NCBI RefSeq assembly: GCF_014132155.1
Contig: NZ_BLJQ01000003.1
Coordinates: forward strand, 246,450-310,449
DNA: 64,000 nucleotides
DNA from: Gluconobacter sp. Gdi
GTDB lineage: Bacteria > Pseudomonadota > Alphaproteobacteria > Acetobacterales > Acetobacteraceae
Direction of reading: 5' to 3'
Part shown: positions 55,329-64,000 of the stretch, piece by piece
Position numbering within the stretch: position 1 is the first letter of the stretch
How the letters are laid out: each line of letters opens with the position of its first letter
Translations under genes and position numbers: made by a program
Notes under the pieces: model-generated
Seen by the model: only the letters and a program-made list of their open reading frames with translations
Database searches by the model: none
What the model was told of the DNA's origin: nothing

Positions 55329-56549
55329 TTATAACTGTACATCAAACGTTGTTTTCCAATGTGATTTCTCGTCCGTGATCCCTAATGCCAGTCTACCACC
55401 GTGACCTCTGATAATTTGGCGCGCGAGAGGCAATCCGATTCCGTTTCCTCCAGATTTGAATGACACAAACGGCTCGAAGATTTGGTCCCGTAGATCCATA
55501 TCTATACCCGGTCCATTATCGCGAACACGGATAGCAATCGTGTCATTCATAGCTTCGACAGCCAGTTGCACATGAGGATCAGGCTGTGTGAGAGCAGCCT
55601 CCGCGCCATTGTTCAGAAGGTTTAACAGCGCCTGCTCCATCTGCACGGCATCAAGCCGAACCATGATACGGCCGGACGGTACAACGACATCCAGCGCCAC
55701 GCATTCCTTCCATCGCGCAGTAAAAATTCGCACAATCTCCTGAACCAATGCACCAAGATCCGTTAATTTCAGATCCGGCTCTGGCAGGCGGGCAAGATCA
55801 CGGTAACCACGAACAAAACGATCTAACCCTTCAGTACGGCGACGGATTGTCCCAAGTGCCTCGATGATCAGATCGTCTGTCTCATAACGCCCTCTCTTCA
55901 AACTGCATTGTTCGGCAAACAGATCCTCTGCCGTCGCCGACAGAGAAACGATGGGTGTGAGGGAGTTCATGATTTCATGACTCAAGATCTGCAACAGATC
56001 ACGAAGTGCCTGTGCTTCAGCAGCGTTCAGTCCGGCTTCAACGTCTGTCAGTGCCAGATACGCCACGATGCCTCCGGCGCCCCCACCCTTCCCCATTGAT
56101 AGCGCGTAGACCCGGGATGAGCCTCCGCTGGACGCCAGTCGGATCAAACGTTTCTCTGGCCCCGTCGCGTCATTTTCTAATGCCATGACAAGTGGCGGTG
56201 GTGGATCGCGGAGGACACCTTCCGTCATGAACAGACGCCGTGCCGCGCGATTGGCAGCATGCAGGGTGCCATCAACATACTGGATCAGCAGCGGAACCGG
56301 AGCATGGTCCAGCAGCGCCCGGTTGCGCAGTTTTTCCCGATCCACAGATCGCACGACAGAAGGTTCCTGTCGTTTCAGGCGTCGCGCCATACGGATCTGT
56401 GCATCTACGACAGAGCCAGCACAAAACAATCCCAGGCACGATAGCAGAACAGCCGTTGCGTAAAACCCGTGCTGCCACGCCGGAGCCGTGATCAGACAGG
56501 CCGCTACGATGCCGGAAAGCAGCAGAAGCGTTTCAATCGCAACCCGCAT
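55329..56549 (-). CDS. Sensor histidine kinase (NtrY-like)
   Basis: 406 residues: two membrane helices (about 5-22 and 29-47), a PAS-like part (75-170), the HisKA box QILSHEIMNSLTPI with His191, and a HATPase domain with NNGAEAAL, RDNGPGID and GGNGIGLPLARQII. Encoded one base after the response regulator gene, in one operon. The pair is divergent from an ABC exporter operon and probably controls it. Confidence 0.9.
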   Translation of the reverse strand: MRVAIETLLLLSGIVAACLITAPAWQHGFYATAVLLSCLGLFCAGSVVDAQIRMARRLKRQEPSVVRSVDREKLRNRALLDHAPVPLLIQYVDGTLHAANRAARRLFMTEGVLRDPPPPLVMALENDATGPEKRLIRLASSGGSSRVYALSMGKGGGAGGIVAYLALTDVEAGLNAAEAQALRDLLQILSHEIMNSLTPIVSLSATAEDLFAEQCSLKRGRYETDDLIIEALGTIRRRTEGLDRFVRGYRDLARLPEPDLKLTDLGALVQEIVRIFTARWKECVALDVVVPSGRIMVRLDAVQMEQALLNLLNNGAEAALTQPDPHVQLAVEAMNDTIAIRVRDNGPGIDMDLRDQIFEPFVSFKSGGNGIGLPLARQIIRGHGGRLALGITDEKSHWKTTFDVQL

Positions 56550-57761
56550 CTAAAGCCCATACCTTGCCATCCGGCGGTAGAGCGCCGGTCGTGTCAGGCC
56601 TAGCTCCCGCGCCGCTTGTGTGACATTGAATCCGTGTTTGCGAAGAGTCGCCTCGATCAGGGACCGCTCTGTATCGCGCAGTGTAGGCGTGCTTTTTGAC
56701 GCCCCGCCCTGCTCGTCAGCTGATGTCCAACTCCATGTTCCCGTGAGGACCGCCCGCTCAACGGTTGCACGAAGGCTTCGCACGTTTTGCGGCCATGCTT
56801 CTCCACAGAGCAACTGACGCCGCTCTTCATCTATCACTGGCTCCATCAGCCCGTGTCGAACTGAGAAATAGCGTAAAAAATGTCCGCTCAGGGCAAGGAT
56901 ATCCTCCGGTCGCTCGTGAAGAGGCGACAGCGGCAGTATTATCATCCCAAGATGCAGCATCAGTCGCGGGTCAAGAGCAGCCTCCAAACCAGTATGATCC
57001 ACAGATGAAAGGGCAATGACCCGTGGGGGCGTGGGTTCATCCAGCCTGTCTGCCAGATGTCGTTGCATGGGTGCAGACAGCGCTTCAAAGTTACGAAAAA
57101 TCCACGTTCCGCCTCCTTCAGGTAGACCCTCGCAATCTTCCGCGCGGATCGTCACTGCGGGATTGCTCTCCTGAGAAAGCGCATGAATGCGCCGTGCAAG
57201 AAGCATCTTTCCAACCCCTGACGGCCCTGTAATGACCAGTGGAGCACGAGTAACGGCCAAGCGGTCGGCTTCAGTGACAATACGGCGCAGGTTTTCCGAC
57301 GCCACGATCATAACAGGATCGGTTTCAGCCGCCTGATCGGCCCGACGGCCCTTCAGAGTTGTGCCAACCAGCGCAAGAAGGCGCTCATTATTCCAGGGCT
57401 TCATAACGAAATCAGCAGCGCCTGCCCGCATTGCTGCAACCGCAATCGTTACGCCGCTATGGCCGGTTACGACGATCACGGGCAGATCCTGACGGAGAAC
57501 CAGGATATTTCTGAGTAAGGCCAGCCCCTCTGCGCCGCTACTCTCGCCTTTTCTGTAATTGAGATCCAGCAGCACAAGGTCCACAGGAAAAGATGCAAGC
57601 TGTGTCAGAGCCTCTTCCGCTCCATACGCAGACAGCATCTCGATCCCACTTCGGCGAAACAATAGCCTCGCAGCAATCTGCACATCGCGATCATCATCGA
57701 CGAAGAGAAGGCGGGGCACTAACGACTTTCCTTCTCTCGATTCGTTGCGGAAGTCATTCAT
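56550..57761 (-). CDS. NtrC-family response regulator lacking the sigma-54 contact loop
   Basis: 403 residues: receiver domain (1-135) with Asp66 as phosphate acceptor, an AAA+-like domain with Walker A TGPSGVGKMLL (178-188), and a C-terminal Fis-type helix-turn-helix (about 365-403, LRKHGFNVTQAARELGLTRP). The GAFTGA loop that contacts sigma-54 is absent, and the Walker B region is degenerate. So it more likely acts with ordinary RNA polymerase. A 20-bp palindrome (57786-57805) before its start is a candidate binding site. Confidence 0.88.
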   Translation of the reverse strand: MNDFRNESREGKSLVPRLLFVDDDRDVQIAARLLFRRSGIEMLSAYGAEEALTQLASFPVDLVLLDLNYRKGESSGAEGLALLRNILVLRQDLPVIVVTGHSGVTIAVAAMRAGAADFVMKPWNNERLLALVGTTLKGRRADQAAETDPVMIVASENLRRIVTEADRLAVTRAPLVITGPSGVGKMLLARRIHALSQESNPAVTIRAEDCEGLPEGGGTWIFRNFEALSAPMQRHLADRLDEPTPPRVIALSSVDHTGLEAALDPRLMLHLGMIILPLSPLHERPEDILALSGHFLRYFSVRHGLMEPVIDEERRQLLCGEAWPQNVRSLRATVERAVLTGTWSWTSADEQGGASKSTPTLRDTERSLIEATLRKHGFNVTQAARELGLTRPALYRRMARYGL

Positions 57762-57785
57762 TTCGATCTTGACTGGCCTTTCAGA

Positions 57786-57822
57786 GGTGTCCGGTTCCGG
57801 ACACCACGTTCGAAACCGGACA
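57786..57822. promoter_or_regulatory. Palindromic operator between regulator and exporter operons
   Basis: GGTGTCCGG-TT-CCGGACACC at 57786-57805 is a perfect 9+9 bp palindrome; a half site CCGGACA follows at 57816-57822, about two turns away from the first CCGGACA. It lies in the only gap between the two-component genes and the exporter operon. Confidence 0.75.
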
Positions 57823-57919
57823 TATCCTAGATAGATACCTTAATTTCTTCCTTATTTATCAATAAGATAAATTCGATAATCATCCATGATACACTGTTTG
57901 CCAACAGGAGAAACAGTGC

Positions 57920-59239
57920 ATGGATCAACCCGTTTCCAAAGCGTCGTCGAACACTACGATGCGCCCGGCATCAGGCGCAGTTATGGATCGGGTGGTCCCT
58001 CCTTCACGGCGTAAGGTCGTGCTCCGGAAGACCCTGCGTTATGGCGCTCCTGTGGTAGTCATCGGTCTTCTCTGGGCTGGATGGCGTCTCGTACCCGCGT
58101 CGGGAACGCTTTCGGTATCTCAGGACCAGCTGACAGTCGCGACCATACAGTCCGCACCCTTTCTCGATTACCTTCCAGTTCGCGCCACCGTTGCTCCGCT
58201 CAACGTCACTTTTATCGACGCCATACAGGGCGGAGAGGTTTCTGAAGTCGTGGCAAAGGATGGTGCCCTCGTGAAAAAGGGGGACGTTCTGGCACATCTG
58301 ACCAATCCTCAGCTCCAGCTGGACGTCACGTCCAGAGAAGCGCAGATCGCAAGCCAACTCGGTGCAGTTAGTGCCCAGCGCCTGACCCTGCAACAGACCC
58401 GCACAACCGAAGAAACGCAGCTCGCCGAGGCCAGATATAATCTTCTCAAGGCCCAGCGCGAGCTTTCCATCCGCCAGCAACTTCACGGCCAAGGCTTTGA
58501 ATCTGACGCGAACGTTCAGTCCTATCGTGACGAGGCTGACTATTACGCCCAGCGCCTAAAGCGCCTTGAAAATGCACTGTCACTGGATCTGAAGGTCGCG
58601 GATCGGCAGGGAAACGAGATTGACGAAGAAGCCCAGAGGCTGCGATCCAATCTGGACGTCGTGGAGACCAGCCTCAATGCACTAATCCTTCGTGCGCCGT
58701 TGGATGGCCGACTGACCAATTTTGACCTTCAGCCGGGGCAGTCACTGAAAGCTGGAGATAAGATTGGCCAGATCGACAGCGAGGGACAGTATCGTCTCGA
58801 TGCAGACATTGACGAGTTCTACCTAGGTCGCGTCGCAATCGGCGAACGGGCCGAGGCTGATCTTGGCGACACAAAACTGCCAATGACCGTATCCCGCGTG
58901 CATCCACAGGTTACGAACGGCCAGTTTCGCGCGGAACTCACGTTCGACCGTCCTCCGCCAGCAGGGTTAAGGCGCGGAGAAAGCGTCGATCTGCGCATCA
59001 CGCTCGGTGAAACTCATCGTGCTCTCGTCCTGCCAAATGGCGCGTGGCTGGAGGCGAGTGGCGGCTCTTCGGCCTTTGTCATGGCATCAGGGGATCACAG
59101 CGCAGACCGGGTTTCAATTACCTCCGGGCGTCGCAATCCCGAGCAGGTCGAAATTACCGGCGGGTTGCATGATGGAGATCGGGTGATCGTCTCTTCCTAC
59201 AATTCCTACAAGAATTTCAACCATCTCTCGATCCACTGA
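57920..59239 (+). CDS. Membrane fusion protein of an ABC exporter (MacA/HlyD-like)
   Basis: 439 residues: one N-terminal membrane helix (about 42-58), a lipoyl-like half motif (GGEVSEVVAKDGALVKKGDV), a long coiled hairpin (about 130-245), the second lipoyl half (LRAPLDGRLTNFDLQPGQSL) and beta-barrel domains. Bridges an inner-membrane ABC transporter and an outer channel. AGGAG precedes the ATG. First gene of a four-gene operon. Confidence 0.88.
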   Translation: MDQPVSKASSNTTMRPASGAVMDRVVPPSRRKVVLRKTLRYGAPVVVIGLLWAGWRLVPASGTLSVSQDQLTVATIQSAPFLDYLPVRATVAPLNVTFIDAIQGGEVSEVVAKDGALVKKGDVLAHLTNPQLQLDVTSREAQIASQLGAVSAQRLTLQQTRTTEETQLAEARYNLLKAQRELSIRQQLHGQGFESDANVQSYRDEADYYAQRLKRLENALSLDLKVADRQGNEIDEEAQRLRSNLDVVETSLNALILRAPLDGRLTNFDLQPGQSLKAGDKIGQIDSEGQYRLDADIDEFYLGRVAIGERAEADLGDTKLPMTVSRVHPQVTNGQFRAELTFDRPPPAGLRRGESVDLRITLGETHRALVLPNGAWLEASGGSSAFVMASGDHSADRVSITSGRRNPEQVEITGGLHDGDRVIVSSYNSYKNFNHLSIH

Positions 59240-59253
59240 CAGGGCCGAATATC

Positions 59254-59937
59254 ATGCTGATCGAACTTTCTCAAATCCAGCGCCTCTACCGTTCTGACGA
59301 GGTAGAAACCACGGCCCTGCAGGACATCGACCTTCAGATCGAGACCGGCGAATTCGTCGCAATCATGGGGCCTTCAGGCTGCGGCAAATCCACCCTGCTT
59401 AACATCCTCGGCACGATCGACCGGCCGACCGGTGGCTCCTATCGCTTCGGCACACAGGAACTGACCGCAATGAACGAAGCGGAGCTTGCCAAATTCCGCC
59501 GGGAACATCTGGGATATGTATTCCAGAGTTTTAACCTGATCGATGAGTTGACGATCGAAGAAAACATCGAACTGGCCCTCATCTACCGTGAGATGCCCAA
59601 AAGCGAGCGCAGGGAGCGCGTTGCGCATGCGATGGACCATGTCGGCATCGCGCACCGTGCACGGCATTATCCTTCTCAACTCTCAGGCGGCCAGCAGCAG
59701 CGCGCGGCCATTGCGCGCGCCATCGTAGGCCAGCCCAGCCTGATCCTCGCCGACGAGCCAACCGGTAACCTGGACACCGATAACGGCGCACAGGTGATGG
59801 ATATCCTCCAGCGCCTTAATGACGAAGGCGCCACTATCATCATGGTCACACACTCCCCCAGCCACGCCGACCTCGCGCGCCGCCGCATCGACATGCTCGA
59901 CGGTCAGGTCGTGGTCTCCGTCCGCAACGCTATCTGA
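59254..59937 (+). CDS. ABC transporter ATP-binding protein (MacB/LolD type)
   Basis: 227 residues. Walker A GPSGCGKSTLL (about 39-49), Q-loop VFQSFNLIDELT, signature LSGGQQQRAAIARAIV, Walker B LILADEPTGNLD and the His switch MVTHSPSH. Drives the two FtsX-type permeases encoded downstream. Classic size for this subfamily. Confidence 0.95.
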   Translation: MLIELSQIQRLYRSDEVETTALQDIDLQIETGEFVAIMGPSGCGKSTLLNILGTIDRPTGGSYRFGTQELTAMNEAELAKFRREHLGYVFQSFNLIDELTIEENIELALIYREMPKSERRERVAHAMDHVGIAHRARHYPSQLSGGQQQRAAIARAIVGQPSLILADEPTGNLDTDNGAQVMDILQRLNDEGATIIMVTHSPSHADLARRRIDMLDGQVVVSVRNAI

Positions 59938-59952
59938 GGCGGAGTAAGCGTC

Positions 59953-62409
59953 ATGCTCATCACCATCTTGCGCAATATCGTCCGTCAGGCCCGGCGTCAG
60001 CCTCGTTATCTGGCTCTCAACGTGATCGGGCTGGGGCTCGGTATGGCGGTTTGTCTCGTTCTGACGTTGCAGGTTCGGTATGAATACAGCTTCAACGCAT
60101 CCATTCCTGATGCTGCGAATGTTCTGCGCCTTGACGCTCATCACATGAATCCCGGAAACGCCCCTCAGGAGAACGCCGATGTGCCGTTCATCGCGTTTCC
60201 GTTCCTTCATACTGACTTCCCCCAGATTCTTGCCACGACACGCTACGAAACAGCGGATTATCAGCTTCGTGCAGGCGAACGCAGGGTCACGGCCGACACG
60301 GCTATGGTCGATCCATCTTTTTTCGATGTCATTACTTTGAAGCTCGAACGCGGTAACGCCCGCACGGCGTTAACCCGACCAGACGCAATTATTCTTTCAG
60401 CCAATACGGCACAGGCCCTGTTTGGCACGACAGATGTGCTCGGACGCATCATCACGACAGACCATGAAGGCCACCGCGTCAGCCAGACGGTAACGGGCGT
60501 ACTCGTACATCCAAGCGGGCCTGTGACGATTAGGCCTGACGCTGTAACTCCCATTCCCGCCTACGAGATGGAAAAACCGCAATTCACACGCTGGGGCTCC
60601 AGTGCAGGCGATATTTTCATACGGGTACATCATGCCGTCGATCGCAGTGTAATCTCACAAAACCTGACCCGTTTTGTGATCGATCACGCATCCGGCGACG
60701 CGAATGACGATAACAGCGAGGGTGTCCATCCCGAACGTCACTTCGGCCTTTCATTGGTTAGCCTGCGCGAAACGCATTTTCACGATCTACAAGTCATTGG
60801 CGGAGATGAGGCAACCGACCGATCGGTCGTCAATATTCTTGAACTGATCGGTGTTCTGGCGCTCCTGCTCGCCGTTTTCAACGCCGTCAATCTCGCAACG
60901 GCGCGGGCTGGTCTGCGCGCACGAGAGGTGGCTATCCGTAAGACACTGGGCGCCACGCGAGTGGTACTGTTCGTCCAGTTCGTAGGGGAAGCCATAGTCA
61001 ATACCGCCGTAGGGGGCGCACTCGCGCTCGCCCTGTGTGAAGTTGCCCTCCCTTTCACGGCTGCCCTCACCGGTACGACGCTGCATATGGACTATGGCTT
61101 TACGCTTCCCTTCCTTTTCGGGATCGTATTGCTGACTGGTCTTGCCTGCGGCCTCTACCCGGCGATCATTCTTTCGTCCTACCAACCGGCACACGTCCTT
61201 GCCGCAACCCGGATGCCGTCCGGCGGCCGGGTTGCGGCGCGTCTGCGGAATGGGCTCGTCATCATGCAGTTCGCATTCGCCGTGGCCTTCGCGATCTGTA
61301 CGCTCGTGGTGAACCGGCAGGCCAATTTCATGCAGACGCTGGATTTAGGCTTCGCACGTGAAGGCGTGCTTATCAGTTCCGGCGACATGGCGAATGATGC
61401 CGGAAAGCAGCGCGCCCTCATCGAAGCCCTGCGTCACACCCCTGGCGTGGTGTCCACATGTCTCTCTGAACTCACTCCGAATATCGACAATCGTCACCGA
61501 TTTGATGTCACACCCGTCGGCTTGCATAGCGGAGACATTCACGTTCTTGGAGATACGATCATTGGCGACTATGCCACGACGTATCGTCCTCGCCTGCTTG
61601 CCGGGCGCTGGTTTGATAGCAGCCACGGTGAAGACGACAGCCCCGGGGACGATGCGTTCTCTAAGGCGCCAGGTAAAACCTGGAACGTGGTCCTCAACCG
61701 TACTGCCCTGTCCCGACTGGGGTTTGTGATGCCTGAAAGCGCTGTTGGTGCTTTGCTTAAGAGCGGAAGTGTCACGTTACGGGTCATCGGCGTGACCAAA
61801 GACATGCGTTTCATTTCCGCACGCGAAGACGTCTCACCCCAGATCACGTTCTATTCCACCGCGCCTCAGACCTATCCGCACGCATCGGTCCGCTTTTCTG
61901 GTGCCTCTGAAAACATCATGAGAACACGTCTTAAGTCGGCATGGGATCAGGTTTTCCCGGATGCCCCTTCCAGCTTCGAGACAGTTGAGGAACGTATGTC
62001 AACGTTCTACATCACGGAACAGCGACGCGGCTGGCTGTTCTCCATTGCCTCAGGAATTGCCGTCACTATTGCGTGCCTCGGGCTGTATGGGCTTGCGTCC
62101 TTTATTGCACTTCGCAGAACGCATGAAGTCGGCATCCGCAAGGCTTTGGGGGCGACGAGCCAGAAGGTCCTCACGCTCATGTTGCGTGATTTCCTGCGCC
62201 CCGTGCTTGTCGCCTGCGCCCTCGCCGCTGTCCCGGCATGGCTCGTGGTGCAGTCCTGGCTTTCAGGCTTCCATCAGCGGATCTCAGTCTCATGGCTCGA
62301 TTTCGCGATTGTCGTCAGCGGAACCACCGCCATCGCTGCCCTCACCGTCCTTGGACAAACACTACGTCTCGCCCGCGCCGAACCGGCCCGTGCGCTCAGA
62401 GCGGAGTAA
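59953..62409 (+). CDS. FtsX/MacB-type permease
   Basis: 818 residues with an N-terminal membrane helix and MacB-like periplasmic core (1-280), three helices with the FtsX domain (about 285-430: VNLATARAGLRAREVAIRKT), a second periplasmic domain, and a second FtsX domain near the end (LRRTHEVGIRKALGATSQKV). Two FtsX modules in one protein make it a full-length permease. Part of the exporter operon. Confidence 0.9.
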   Translation: MLITILRNIVRQARRQPRYLALNVIGLGLGMAVCLVLTLQVRYEYSFNASIPDAANVLRLDAHHMNPGNAPQENADVPFIAFPFLHTDFPQILATTRYETADYQLRAGERRVTADTAMVDPSFFDVITLKLERGNARTALTRPDAIILSANTAQALFGTTDVLGRIITTDHEGHRVSQTVTGVLVHPSGPVTIRPDAVTPIPAYEMEKPQFTRWGSSAGDIFIRVHHAVDRSVISQNLTRFVIDHASGDANDDNSEGVHPERHFGLSLVSLRETHFHDLQVIGGDEATDRSVVNILELIGVLALLLAVFNAVNLATARAGLRAREVAIRKTLGATRVVLFVQFVGEAIVNTAVGGALALALCEVALPFTAALTGTTLHMDYGFTLPFLFGIVLLTGLACGLYPAIILSSYQPAHVLAATRMPSGGRVAARLRNGLVIMQFAFAVAFAICTLVVNRQANFMQTLDLGFAREGVLISSGDMANDAGKQRALIEALRHTPGVVSTCLSELTPNIDNRHRFDVTPVGLHSGDIHVLGDTIIGDYATTYRPRLLAGRWFDSSHGEDDSPGDDAFSKAPGKTWNVVLNRTALSRLGFVMPESAVGALLKSGSVTLRVIGVTKDMRFISAREDVSPQITFYSTAPQTYPHASVRFSGASENIMRTRLKSAWDQVFPDAPSSFETVEERMSTFYITEQRRGWLFSIASGIAVTIACLGLYGLASFIALRRTHEVGIRKALGATSQKVLTLMLRDFLRPVLVACALAAVPAWLVVQSWLSGFHQRISVSWLDFAIVVSGTTAIAALTVLGQTLRLARAEPARALRAE

Positions 62410-62414
62410 GCGTC

Positions 62415-64000
62415 ATGCTGTCCCACATCGCCCTGGTTTTCTGGCGCGGCATCGTCCAGCGCCGTCTGTTCACAACACTGAACGTGCTGGGCATGGCACT
62501 CGGTATGGCAACGTTTCTCACGTTGGCCCTGATCGTGCGTTACGAATTCAGCTTTGACCGCTGGATTCCACACGCTGCGGACATTTACCGGCTGGACGCG
62601 TTCGATGACAGTGAGACTTCCGTCTCCAGCATCCGCCTGATCGACGCACTACGCGCCGAACATCCGGACTGGAACGCGACCGCCGTCCTGCGAGGCTTTT
62701 CCGGAGCAACCATTCGCGTCAATGAAAACGCCTGGGACGTCTTCATTGCGCGCACCGACCCGCATCTCTTCGATGTCTTTGCTCTGCCGCTTCTGGAAGG
62801 AGATCCCGCAACTGCTCTGGTCCCAGACGGCGTGGTCCTGTCACAGGCAGAAGCCCTCCGTTTCTTCGGGACCGACCATAGCATTCTTGGAAAAACACTC
62901 GACCTGACCCAGAAAGGGCAGACTCACAGACTGCATGTCACGGGCGTTCTGAAGGAACTTCCCGCGAATACCACACCACGATTTGACATCATTGTTCCCT
63001 CTTCGGGGGCAGCCCTGCACATCAATGATCTCTGGCCAATGGCCACATCTGAAATCTGGGTGCGGGTCTCGCCATCGGTCGCATCTCAATTCCCCACCCT
63101 CCTCCAAGGTCTCGTCCAGCGACATGCCGCAGGGCTGGCGGAACAAGACGCTAAAAAATATGTCGTCCGGGGGCGTGCTCTCACCAGTCTGCACTTCTTC
63201 GACGCCACCATTGGAATGCGAGGGACTGACAAACGCCTGTCAGTGATCCTCGGCATCGTTGGTCTGCTGGCACTCGGCGCAGGGCTGGTTAACTTCGTCA
63301 CACTGTCCACGGCTCTTGCGGCAACCCGGGCCCGTGAAGTCGCGATGCGCAAGGTGCTGGGAGCGACGGTCTTGATGCTGGGGCTGTCGTTTACGGCAGA
63401 AGCCATCGGGATGGCACTGATTGCGGCCTTTGTCGCCCTCGCCCTGACTGAACTGACGCTGCCCTGGATCACAACGCTGAGTGGCTGGCCCGTCCGCCTC
63501 GATTTCGGCTTTGCAGTGCCCCTCCTTATCATTACGGCCGTCATCGGAGGGGCCTGCGCAGGAGCCTATCCGTCATGGGTCCTCTCACGCTTCCGGCCGG
63601 CTACGGTTCTCTCGTCTGCCCGCCTGCCTGGAAGCGGTCGCCTCGGGAGCCGCCTGCGCGAAGGGCTGACCATCGTTCAGTTCTCCTTCGCTGTGACACT
63701 GACAATCTGTACGCTGGTCATCTGGCGCCAGACCCGCCTGCTCCAGACCATGGACCGCGGGTTCCACCAATCCGGCCTTCTCGTAAGCCATCTGCCAAAT
63801 GACCCGGCTGAGCGTCTGCGCCAGCAGCGATTGAGCGATCTTGTGCGTAACCTTCCAGGCATCACTGGCGTCACGGTTTCAGACGATGCCCCTGGCGGTG
63901 GCAGCGCAGGCATGACTTTCGACACAACACGGCCGGGAAATGCTATACCCGCCATATTAGCTGTGATCGGAACACAATCCTCGACGCTTCCGGTCTGGGG
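62415..64000 (+). CDS. Second FtsX/MacB-type permease, cut by the window end
   Basis: The ATG at 62415 starts a frame that stays open to the last base (about 528 residues seen). It parallels the previous gene: N-terminal helix (LNVLGMALGMATFLTLALIV), MacB-like core, and first FtsX domain (LSTALAATRAREVAMRKVLG). The remainder lies outside the window. The pair probably forms a heterodimeric permease. Five bases separate it from the gene before. Confidence 0.88.
   Translation, partial: MLSHIALVFWRGIVQRRLFTTLNVLGMALGMATFLTLALIVRYEFSFDRWIPHAADIYRLDAFDDSETSVSSIRLIDALRAEHPDWNATAVLRGFSGATIRVNENAWDVFIARTDPHLFDVFALPLLEGDPATALVPDGVVLSQAEALRFFGTDHSILGKTLDLTQKGQTHRLHVTGVLKELPANTTPRFDIIVPSSGAALHINDLWPMATSEIWVRVSPSVASQFPTLLQGLVQRHAAGLAEQDAKKYVVRGRALTSLHFFDATIGMRGTDKRLSVILGIVGLLALGAGLVNFVTLSTALAATRAREVAMRKVLGATVLMLGLSFTAEAIGMALIAAFVALALTELTLPWITTLSGWPVRLDFGFAVPLLIITAVIGGACAGAYPSWVLSRFRPATVLSSARLPGSGRLGSRLREGLTIVQFSFAVTLTICTLVIWRQTRLLQTMDRGFHQSGLLVSHLPNDPAERLRQQRLSDLVRNLPGITGVTVSDDAPGGGSAGMTFDTTRPGNAIPAILAVIGTQSSTLPVW

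Overview
The window holds one nearly complete, contractile-tailed (myovirus-type) prophage of about 47.8 kb (1316-49166), flanked by host chromosome. The host is an alphaproteobacterium, most plausibly an acetic acid bacterium (Acetobacteraceae, Gluconobacter-like). That guess rests on protein flavour, the alphaproteobacterial SOS box (GAAC-N7-GAAC) and host genes such as xylulokinase; it is an inference. The prophage sits in the 3' half of a tRNA-Val(GAC) gene. A 66-bp direct repeat marks both ends, and the intact tRNA lies at the right end.

The prophage reads from left to right as follows. (1) 1458-5142: a leftward operon ending in integrase and an excisionase-like gene, driven from an operator array at 5085-5142. 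(2) 5216-7640: a leftward antirepressor operon (ribbon-helix-helix protein, unknown protein, Rha/KilA-C antirepressor, small protein) with a divergent second ribbon-helix-helix-like gene, recalling the P22 immI region. (3) 7691-10501: accessory genes, including a strikingly AT-rich two-gene cassette (soluble 315-residue protein plus four-helix membrane protein). (4) 10648-11609: the repressor/Cro switch, whose GGTNACC operators match those of the leftward operon in sequence and spacing. (5) 12001-15629: replication (initiator-like protein, DnaB helicase). (6) 16374-28970: terminase, portal, head, capsid, connectors, sheath, tube and tail chaperones with a canonical -1 frameshift site. (7) 28960-30502: three reverse-strand cargo genes, one an Ltp-type superinfection-exclusion candidate next to the tape measure gene. 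(8) 30887-41094: tape measure, baseplate, spike, fibres and adhesin. (9) 41124-47141: lysis and exported-protein cassette, several genes being preceded by near-identical terminator-leader units. (10) 47205-48841: SOS-controlled UmuC and a naturally short UmuD'-like partner.

The host genes to the right are N-formylglutamate amidohydrolase, xylulokinase, a nucleoside 2-deoxyribosyltransferase-like protein, a small lipoprotein, a MASE1-GGDEF diguanylate cyclase, a decayed P4-type integrase, and a two-component system divergent from a MacAB/FtsX-type ABC export operon that runs off the window end. The left flank carries a diverged copy of a prophage lipoprotein with its own terminator-leader, which suggests that phages have inserted repeatedly at this tRNA.

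The most interesting points are these: two S24-family proteins without the Ser-Lys dyad (repressor and UmuD), the shared operator arrays, the AT-rich two-gene module, the Ltp-type exclusion gene beside its presumed target type (tape measure), and late genes for fibre-like proteins that carry export signals.
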